Assembly: GCA_900553285.1 (NCBI GenBank)
Contig: USCX01000028.1
Span: forward strand, 1-13,909
From: an uncultured Prevotella sp.
GTDB lineage: Bacteria > Bacteroidota > Bacteroidia > Bacteroidales > Bacteroidaceae
Length of the DNA: 13,909 nt
Direction: 5' to 3'
A model generated the notes under the pieces. It saw nothing but the letters and a program-made list of their open reading frames with translations, was not told where the DNA came from and did no database searches. The translations under genes were made by a program, and so were the position numbers. Position 1 is the first letter of the stretch. Every line of letters begins with the position of its first letter. Positions 1 through 5,342 of the stretch are shown piece by piece.

Positions 1-1205
1 ACCGTCTGTGCATCTTTCACGCCCGCCATTTCCAGAATGGAGGGAAAGAAGTCCTCAATCATGACGCGGTTCGTGTTTATTGTTCCTTTTTCAGTCACGC
101 CCGGCCAATACACGAGCATCGGTTCACGCACCCCTCCCAAATAGGCTGCTCCTTTTCCGCCACGAGCCGGAAAATTCTGGTCATAGTCTAAGCGTCCTTG
201 GCGAGGCCAAACGGATTGCCCTCCGTTGTCAGACATAAAAAGCACAATCGTGCGCCGGGCCACATCCGGTTCGCGTTCCAAGAAGTCAAGCACGTCGCCC
301 AAACTTTTGTCCATGCCCTCAACCAAGGCGGCGTGATTGATTTCGGTGGCGTTCAAAGGGGCATTGAGTTGTGTGTCAAATACGCCTTGCCCCGAGTCGG
401 TCCGGTAGTTGGCCGAAAAACGCCGGTCTTCGTCATAGGGCACATGAATGGCATAATGTGACAGGTAGAGATAAAAAGGTTGACGTCGGGCTATCGGTTC
501 GCGGAGGGCTTTGAGAGCCTCACGGGTCAGCGCTTCTGTCAGGAACACGCTGTCCGCGTAATAGGCTTCGAGACCACATACGTGGAATGCTCCCTTACCA
601 TATTGCCGTTCGCCGAGATAGCTGGCCGGTCCTCCGTTTGCCGCTCCGGCTATGTTGATGTCGAATCCGAAATTCCGTGGGTCTGCCCCGGCGGTCGTTT
701 CGGCCCCGAAGTGGGCCTTGCCGCAGTGGATGGTGTAATAACCATGTGCTTTCAGCAATTGGGGCAGCGAGGTGATAAGCGTAGCCCGGCAGGTGTCGTG
801 GGGCGAGGCTTGTGCGGCCGGCTGTATGCCGTTACAGTTCCAGCGGGGAAGTGTGAGTAGCCCTCCGGGCTGGTCGGTTGTTTCATTGTAGTGCAGTGTC
901 CAGTTGGTTACGCGATGGCGGGCCGCGTTCATCCCAGACATCAGGCTGCACCGTGAGGGCGATGAAACGGAGCACGCATAAGCTTCGGTAAACCTTACGC
1001 CCATGCGGGCCATGCGCTCCATGTTGGGGGTGCGATACCTGTGGTTCAATGCGGTCGGTTCCGTCCAAAACGGAACCGATGTCTCTTGCCAACCCATATC
1101 GTCTACCAGGAAAAGAATGATATTGGGTCGCTCTTCGGCCTCGGTTATCAGAGGCAGGAAACCTGCCGCCAGCGTCACAACGCCATATAGTTTGTTTTTC
1201 ATCAT
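1..1205 (-). CDS. Exported S1-family sulfatase, serine-type (3' end outside window)
   Basis: About 401 N-terminal residues are present, and the frame is open to the window edge, so the C-terminus is missing only because the window ends. I translated the whole stretch and found no frameshift. Visible features are a signal peptide (residues 1-23, hydrophobic GVVTLAAGFLPLI), the N-terminal metal-binding pair D35-D36 in LFLVDDMGW, the formylglycine motif S81-S-P-S-R85, K163 and H165 in GKAHFG, and D326-N327 in FMSDNGG. These are the standard active-site landmarks of the alkaline-phosphatase-like sulfatases. Formylglycine would be made from Ser, not Cys, so an anaerobic radical-SAM maturase is needed; that is known for the family and not seen here. 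The start is fixed by an in-frame TGA three codons upstream; ATG at 1202 is the alternative. The protein probably acts in the periplasm on sulfated glycans. Substrate and subfamily cannot be told. No promoter motif was recognised upstream. Confidence 0.93.
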   Translation of the reverse strand, partial: MMKNKLYGVVTLAAGFLPLITEAEERPNIILFLVDDMGWQETSVPFWTEPTALNHRYRTPNMERMARMGVRFTEAYACSVSSPSRCSLMSGMNAARHRVTNWTLHYNETTDQPGGLLTLPRWNCNGIQPAAQASPHDTCRATLITSLPQLLKAHGYYTIHCGKAHFGAETTAGADPRNFGFDINIAGAANGGPASYLGERQYGKGAFHVCGLEAYYADSVFLTEALTREALKALREPIARRQPFYLYLSHYAIHVPYDEDRRFSANYRTDSGQGVFDTQLNAPLNATEINHAALVEGMDKSLGDVLDFLEREPDVARRTIVLFMSDNGGQSVWPRQGRLDYDQNFPARGGKGAAYLGGVREPMLVYWPGVTEKGTINTNRVMIEDFFPSILEMAGVKDAQT

Positions 1206-1350
1206 AATGTGTCAGAAACCGGAAGTCCGCCCACGCTGAAACCTGCGGCCTGCTGGCGGGTTGTCATGGCCGCGAACGGAGTAAATGGATTTTTCGGAAC
1301 TTTCATGCCGTAAATCGGCGCATAATACAGTCTTTGTCCGCTAAAAGCAT
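1206..1350 (-). pseudogene. Possible C-terminal coding remnant between tmRNA and sulfatase
   Basis: On the minus strand the frame ending at 1202 reads like protein over its last 45-50 codons (for example YYAPIYGMKVPKNPF, then AAMTTRQQAAGFSVGGLPVS). Its TGA overlaps the sulfatase ATG (ATGA), the arrangement expected of translationally coupled genes. Further upstream the frame runs into the tmRNA 3' end, where it cannot be a normal gene. It could be the tail of a gene whose front was lost at the tmRNA 3' end, a very short gene starting at an internal ATG (MKVPKNPF), or chance. I do not recognise the family. Confidence 0.3.
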
Positions 1351-1419
1351 GGAACTTCGGAGAAAGGACCTCCTCCCGTGTGCAATATGACTTACGGAGT
1401 CCGGTCCGGTACGGACGAG

Positions 1420-1814
1420 TGGACCAGGAGGGGTTCGAACCCTCGTCCAAACAAGGAAACAATGCGCTTTCTACATGCTTATCTCCGTTTTAATTTTCGT
1501 GCATAAGCCCGACCGGAGCCACTTGCCTATGCCTTATCCCCTAAATGTTTCATTCCATGCACGGGGCTGCCTGAAACTATTTCCGATTTATCTGCACCAC
1601 TGAACCAAAACGCTTCGGAAACACAGCTTTTGAGTGATGTCTCGTCTCTCCACCTTGTGAAGAGATAAAGTTAATCTACTGTTCTTCGATTAAGCAGCGA
1701 GAGCGTATTTGTTTTCGCCAGTTAAATTTTTGATAGCCGAGATTTAAGTGCCAACTAACAACGCACTGCATGCTTACACACCTTTTCAACCTGCTGTCAA
1801 ATCCAGTCTGGCCC
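1420..1814 (-). ncRNA. ssrA: Transfer-messenger RNA (tmRNA), one-piece form
   Basis: tmRNA with SmpB rescues stalled ribosomes and adds a degradation tag. The 5' end GGGCCAG (1814-1808) pairs fully with CTGGTCC (1427-1421), giving a 7-bp acceptor stem with one G-U. Just before it lie the T-arm GAGGG-TTCGAAC-CCCTC and the conserved GGAC. The discriminator base is A at 1420, and CCA is not encoded. The tag frame at 1719-1690 reads GENKYALAA followed by TAA, with GGC as resume codon; this matches the G-E-x-x-Y-A-L-A-A form of Bacteroidetes tags. The 5' segment has the usual ACTGGATTTGACAGC next to the acceptor. The mature length is 395 nt before CCA addition, normal for a one-piece tmRNA. It appears to be transcribed alone from the promoter at 1835-1866. 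Confidence 0.96.
1690..1719 (-). other. tmRNA proteolysis-tag reading frame (GENKYALAA, stop)
   Basis: The codons GGC GAA AAC AAA TAC GCT CTC GCT GCT TAA are read directly from the minus strand inside the tmRNA. The terminal ALAA is the degron recognised by ClpXP-type proteases in other bacteria. Lys at position 4 is a variation on the Asn-containing tags I know from related genera. Confidence 0.93.
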
Positions 1815-1834
1815 TTTGGGTGATATATCGGTTG

Positions 1835-1866
1835 CAAAATTACAAAATTAAAATGGTCTTACCAAA
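1835..1866 (-). promoter_or_regulatory. Promoter of tmRNA gene (Bacteroidetes sigma-AB type)
   Basis: A TTTG (1866-1863) is followed after exactly 20 bp by TAATTTTG (1842-1835), matching the TTTG-N19-21-TAnnTTTG consensus. A second copy of TAATTTTG directly abuts it upstream (1850-1843). Transcription would begin about 10-15 nt before the mature tmRNA 5' end, leaving a short leader for RNase P to remove. This is the only promoter in the window where both elements are clear, as expected for an abundant RNA. Confidence 0.75.
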
Positions 1867-1949
1867 CGTTTCTACGTTCTTTTCCGTTGAGTAACGTTTC
1901 GTTTACGGAGAAAGCAGGAAAAATCTGGAATTTCGGCTTGGCTGCCTTT

Positions 1950-2160
1950 ATCGCGTCTGATGTGCGTCGTCGGGGTGAGATGTGTTTCCGGTGATGTGTG
2001 CTGACTCAGGCAGACTGATTAACGGAGGCAAAAGCGTGACAGAAAGGTCAATCTCCCGCCCGGCAATTCGGGACAGGTAGTCGCACACCTCTTCGGGCGA
2101 ATGATGCCTGCTGTTCGGTTCGTAAGTCAGTTTCATCGTATCGAAAATGATACCTGGCGG
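1950..2160 (-). pseudogene. Unrecognised coding-like remnant
   Basis: The minus frame ending near 1948 has about 40 codons of very protein-like sequence (GIIFDTMKLTYEPNSRHH, then SPEEVCDYLSRIAGREIDL). The part upstream of about 2160 is simply the antisense of the acetyltransferase remnant on the other strand, and the part after GREIDL looks less constrained. This suggests a fragment of a larger gene cut at both ends. A real small gene starting at the internal ATG (MKLTYEPN) is possible. I cannot name a family. Confidence 0.3.
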
Positions 2161-2366
2161 TTTGTCGTAGCCCGGTCGTGACGCGCGACATGCCGCCGAT
2201 GACTGTGATGGGCGGTAATCCCGCACGTGTGGTCAAACGGATTGAAAACCCAAGTGAGGCCAGCTCCTATCCCGCCGGCCGGGAGAAAGAGGACGGAAGA
2301 GGGGTCTTCCGGACAGGCCTTCTCGTGATCCCCCTCTTGCCTGATGCGCCTCTGTCTTACGTATAA
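2150..2366 (+). pseudogene. C-terminal remnant of a hexapeptide-repeat acetyltransferase
   Basis: The plus frame reads SPVVTRDMPPMTVMGGNPAR followed by VVKRIEN. This closely resembles the tail of left-handed beta-helix O-acetyltransferases (maltose/serine/WcaF-like), where a VVTkDmPp-t-v-GGNPARvikri segment closes the helix. Nothing of the catalytic core precedes it: the frame is closed by a TGA just upstream of 2150, and only about 7 codons (YLAVCRS) separate that stop from the match. A tail of about 40 unrelated codons runs to TAA at 2364-2366. It is a broken gene whose 5' part was lost in a rearrangement near 2160. An ATG at 2178 could in principle start a 62-residue product, but a functional protein is unlikely. 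Confidence 0.6.
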
Positions 2367-2402
2367 AGCGTCGGGGGCAGACGGTCATGCCGGATGTAAA
2401 AT

Positions 2403-2443
2403 AAGAGCCCCGGCAACTTCTGCGTGAGGTTGCCGGGGTTCTT
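2403..2443. terminator. Bidirectional intrinsic terminator at end of htpG
   Basis: A 10-bp perfect stem CCCCGGCAAC / GTTGCCGGGG (2408-2417 and 2429-2438) has an 11-nt loop. It extends to 15 bp through AAGAG/TTCTT with one G-U. T-rich sequence follows on the minus strand (CTCTTATTTTAC, including the outer arm), and a weaker T-rich stretch follows on the plus strand. It should end htpG transcription and may also stop transcription from the plus-strand remnant. Confidence 0.8.
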
Positions 2444-2461
2444 GGGTTTCTTGCTCTTTGC

Positions 2462-2477
2462 GAAGGGCGCGCCCTTC
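2462..2477. repeat. 16-bp perfect palindrome abutting the htpG stop codon
   Basis: GAAGGGCGCGCCCTTC is fully self-complementary and lies one base downstream of the htpG TAA. In RNA it could form a second small hairpin ahead of the main terminator, or it could be a protein-binding palindrome. No T-tract follows directly. Confidence 0.6.
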
Positions 2478-2478
2478 C

Positions 2479-4533
2479 TTATTTGATGAGGTCGATGCTG
2501 CGTTTTAGGAATTGGTCGAGCGCTTTCCCTTTCAGTAGGCCATTCTGCAAGAGGGCGATGTCAATAAGCTGGTGAACAACGGCTTCGCCTGCGCCGTAGT
2601 CGGAGAGGACTTTGCGTTTGGCGTCCTCTTGTGCAGTGATGTCCTTGTTGCACTTATCGAGTTCGTCACGGTCTTCCTGAGTGATCTCGTCAGCTTTTTT
2701 CTTCTGTTGGGCCTGTTCGAGGGCGGCGTGGCGGGCGTTCAGTCCTTTCAGTTCGGCCTCGATGGGGCGAATGGCGTCAGCCGTGTGGGCTTTCATGTTT
2801 TCGAGCACGTTTTTCACCAGACGGTGGTCGCTGTTGAGGACAACGCTCATCATGCTTGGCATTTCGCCATAGAACGACATGCCGGCTTGCAGGCGGCTCA
2901 TTTCTTTCATGCGGCGCATGTATTCGCTTTGCGTGATAAGCACGGGAGCGGCCGTCTCGCCGAGCGGGGCCACCTCAACGTGGAACTCCACTTTGTCGAG
3001 GCTGGGCATCTGCGTAGTGAAGAGGGCCGTGAGTTCACTGCTGTCTTCGGGACTGAGGTCGCTCGTCTTGTTGTCTTCTTTGAGGATCAGACGGTCGATG
3101 GTGTCACCGTCGACGCGAGCAAAGCGGCTCTTGTCAAATTTCTGTTCGAGCATGCCGACCATGGCCACGTCGAGTTCGCCGTCCATGAGCAGGACGTTGT
3201 ATCCTTTGGCCCGTGCCGCCTCGATGTAGCTGTATTGCTCGTCGAGATGGCTGGCGTAAAGGTAAATGAGATTGCCGTCCTTGTCGGTCTGGTTCGTTTT
3301 GATGAGGTCGCGGTATTCGTCGTAGGTGAAGTATTTCCCGTCGACGTCCTTCAACAGTGCGAACGTCTTGGCCTTCTCATAGAAATCCTGCTCAGTGAGC
3401 ATGCCGTAGTGGATAAAGATTTTCAGGTCGTCCCATTTCTGTTCGAAGTCCTTTCGGTCGTTTTTGAAAAGCGACGCGAGGCGGTCGCTCACTTTTTTAG
3501 TGATATAGGTCGAAATCTTTTTGACGTTGGCGTCGCTTTGCAGGTAGCTCCGGCTGACGTTCAGGGGGATGTCCGGCGAGTCGATGACGCCGTGGAGGAG
3601 CGTCAGGAAGTCGGGCACGATGTTGTCGACCTGGTCTGTCACGTACACTTGGTTGCAGTAGAGCTGGATCTTGTTGCGGTGCAGCTCTATGTTGCTTTTG
3701 ATTTTCGGGAAATAGAGGATACCGGTGAGATGGAACGGGAAGTCAACGTTCAGGTGAATCCAAAACAAGGGTTCGTCCGACATGGGGTAGAGGTCGCGGT
3801 AGAACTTCTTGTAGTCTTCGTCTTTCAGTTCGGAAGGCTTGCGCGTCCACAGCGGAGTTGTGTCGTTGACGATATTGTCCTCGTCTGTGTCGACCTGTTT
3901 GCCGTCTTTCCATTCGGTCTTCTTGCCGAAGGCCACAGGGATGGGTAAGAAACGGCAATACTTTGTCAGCAGTTCCTGAATCTTTCCTTTTTCGAGAAAT
4001 TCCTTGCAGTCGTCATCAATGTGGAGAATGACGTCGGTGCCTCGCCCGTCTCTCTCGGCAGGTTCTATTTCGTAGGTCGGTGAGCCGTCGCAGGTCCAAC
4101 GGACGGCGGGAGCATCTTCTTTGTAGCTCTTGGTGACGATTTCTACTTTCTGGGCCACCATGAACGAGGAGTAGAAGCCGAGGCCGAAATGGCCGATGAT
4201 GGCGTTGGCGTCGTTCTTGTATTTGTCGAGGAAGTCGTTGGCGCCGGAGAAGGCAATTTGGTTGATGTACTTGTCAATCTCTTCTTCCGTCATGCCGAGT
4301 CCCCGGTCGCTGATGGTGAGCGTACCCTTGTCTTTGTCGAGGATGACGTGGATGGTCAGGTCGCCCAACTCGCCTTTAAAGTCGCCTTTCGAGGCATAGG
4401 TTTTGAGTTTTTGCGTGGCGTCGACGGCATTCGATACGAGCTCGCGCAGGAAGATTTCGTGGTCGCTGTATAAGAATTTTTTGATGACAGGGAAGATGTT
4501 CTCTGTCGTTACGCCAATGTTACCTTTTTGCAT
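2479..4533 (-). CDS. htpG: Molecular chaperone HtpG (bacterial Hsp90)
   Basis: HtpG is an ATP-dependent dimeric cytosolic chaperone that remodels client proteins with the DnaK system. The 684-residue length is normal for Bacteroidetes. The GHKL ATPase domain (about 1-230) shows E31 and N35 in ELVSNAVDAT, the SDRGLGMT motif and the GHFGLGFYSSFM lid/glycine motif. The middle domain carries R328 in NVSRSYLQSD, the gamma-phosphate-contacting arginine of Hsp90s. The C-terminal dimerisation domain follows and lacks the eukaryotic MEEVD tail. The start MQKGNIGVTT at 4533 was chosen because the family begins there; an in-frame ATG 22 codons earlier (4599) would add a non-conserved extension lying just after the upstream gene's terminator. 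No perfect TAnnTTTG element was found between 4534 and 4600; GACTTTTG is a one-mismatch candidate. The gene looks monocistronic, with its own terminator. Confidence 0.97.
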   Translation of the reverse strand: MQKGNIGVTTENIFPVIKKFLYSDHEIFLRELVSNAVDATQKLKTYASKGDFKGELGDLTIHVILDKDKGTLTISDRGLGMTEEEIDKYINQIAFSGANDFLDKYKNDANAIIGHFGLGFYSSFMVAQKVEIVTKSYKEDAPAVRWTCDGSPTYEIEPAERDGRGTDVILHIDDDCKEFLEKGKIQELLTKYCRFLPIPVAFGKKTEWKDGKQVDTDEDNIVNDTTPLWTRKPSELKDEDYKKFYRDLYPMSDEPLFWIHLNVDFPFHLTGILYFPKIKSNIELHRNKIQLYCNQVYVTDQVDNIVPDFLTLLHGVIDSPDIPLNVSRSYLQSDANVKKISTYITKKVSDRLASLFKNDRKDFEQKWDDLKIFIHYGMLTEQDFYEKAKTFALLKDVDGKYFTYDEYRDLIKTNQTDKDGNLIYLYASHLDEQYSYIEAARAKGYNVLLMDGELDVAMVGMLEQKFDKSRFARVDGDTIDRLILKEDNKTSDLSPEDSSELTALFTTQMPSLDKVEFHVEVAPLGETAAPVLITQSEYMRRMKEMSRLQAGMSFYGEMPSMMSVVLNSDHRLVKNVLENMKAHTADAIRPIEAELKGLNARHAALEQAQQKKKADEITQEDRDELDKCNKDITAQEDAKRKVLSDYGAGEAVVHQLIDIALLQNGLLKGKALDQFLKRSIDLIK

Positions 4534-4599
4534 AATTCGTACTTGTTGTAGTTCCTTTCCCGATGTAGCAAAAGTCGTGCCATCCGATGTGCCTGTCAC

Positions 4600-4637
4600 G
4601 AAAAATGCGGACAGCTCGCGATGGAAGCTGCCCGCAC
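4600..4637 (-). terminator. Intrinsic terminator of the SPOR lipoprotein gene
   Basis: On the minus strand GTGCGGGCAGCT and AGCTGTCCGCAT form a 12-bp stem with two G-U pairs and a 10-nt loop, followed by TTTTTC. It lies 25 nt past the stop of the gene at 4662-5177 and separates that gene from htpG. Confidence 0.85.
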
Positions 4638-4661
4638 TGCATAGGGTTGGGGGTTACGTTC

Positions 4662-5177
4662 TTATTTGTTGTAAAGCAGCCACGCGTCTGAGTAAGTGGC
4701 CCGCAAGGCGTCGCGCGACTGAGCGGCCGAAGCCTTGTCGGCAAAGGTGGAAGCTACTACGCGGAACCAGCCGGTGATGCCGTTGATGGTTTCGTTTGTC
4801 TTGACGATTTGAGCATCATAGCCGTTTGATTTCAGCACGCTTTGCAGTCCCTCGGCGTTGGCTTGCGTGGAGAAGCTGCCGACCACCACGCTGTATGCTT
4901 GCAGCCCGCTTCCGCTGATGACGGTGAGGCCTCCGCTGATGGTGCGGACGTCGCTGTGGTCTTCCTGTGCGGGGGGCGTGACCGGAGTGACGCTCACGGT
5001 CTCAGTGGTAACCACCGGCGTGACTGTGGCAGTCGTGTCCGTCGACTGGTATGCGGAGGCCATTTCTTGGGCTTTGGCCTTTTCGTATGCTTTTTTGTAG
5101 GCGCTTTCGCTGGATTTGCAAGAGGTGAAAGCTATGGCTGTACATAAACTGGCGCCAAGGATAAAGAGTGTCTTCAT
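4662..5177 (-). CDS. SPOR-domain lipoprotein
   Basis: The 171-residue protein has a lipoprotein signal peptide (MKTLFILGASLCTAIAFTSC), with Cys20 as the lipidation site. A short Ala/Lys/Glu-rich stretch (24-40) is followed by a Thr/Val/Pro-rich linker (47-72) and a C-terminal SPOR domain (about 92-171). The domain is recognisable from YSVVVGSFSTQANAEGLQSV, then GYDAQIV and GWFRVVASTF. SPOR domains bind denuded septal peptidoglycan, so a role in the cell wall or division, anchored to a membrane from the periplasmic side, is likely. Several SPOR lipoproteins occur in these bacteria, so no specific name is given. It has its own -7 element at 5231-5238 and its own terminator, so it is apparently not co-transcribed with htpG. 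Confidence 0.9.
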   Translation of the reverse strand: MKTLFILGASLCTAIAFTSCKSSESAYKKAYEKAKAQEMASAYQSTDTTATVTPVVTTETVSVTPVTPPAQEDHSDVRTISGGLTVISGSGLQAYSVVVGSFSTQANAEGLQSVLKSNGYDAQIVKTNETINGITGWFRVVASTFADKASAAQSRDALRATYSDAWLLYNK

Positions 5178-5230
5178 GAGTCTGTTGCTTATGGTGTGGA
5201 AATTTGGATGTTCGTTCGCAATTATTGTTG

Positions 5231-5238
5231 CAAAGGTA
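5231..5238 (-). promoter_or_regulatory. -7 promoter element of the SPOR lipoprotein gene
   Basis: TACCTTTG on the minus strand matches TAnnTTTG exactly, about 54 bp before the start codon and in an A/T-rich stretch. No convincing -33 TTTG is present at the standard spacing. Confidence 0.55.
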
Positions 5239-5342
5239 GTGTTCTTTGTTTACTTATTTATTCTTACGTGGTTAATTAAGTTTAACTGACAGACGTTTGC
5301 CCAGTGTCGGTGGGGATACGGTCTGTTCAAGGCTTGTTCTTA

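Noticed and set aside
2572..3948. A 458-codon open frame on the plus strand opposite htpG
   Set aside because: It is exactly antisense to conserved HtpG codons. Its product is a low-complexity V/F/E/H-rich sequence typical of the reverse complement of biased codon use, with no known domain.
4534..4599. N-terminal extension of HtpG by 22 residues
   Set aside because: The extension lies directly behind the upstream terminator and would occupy the space needed for the promoter, and the family starts at MQKGN.
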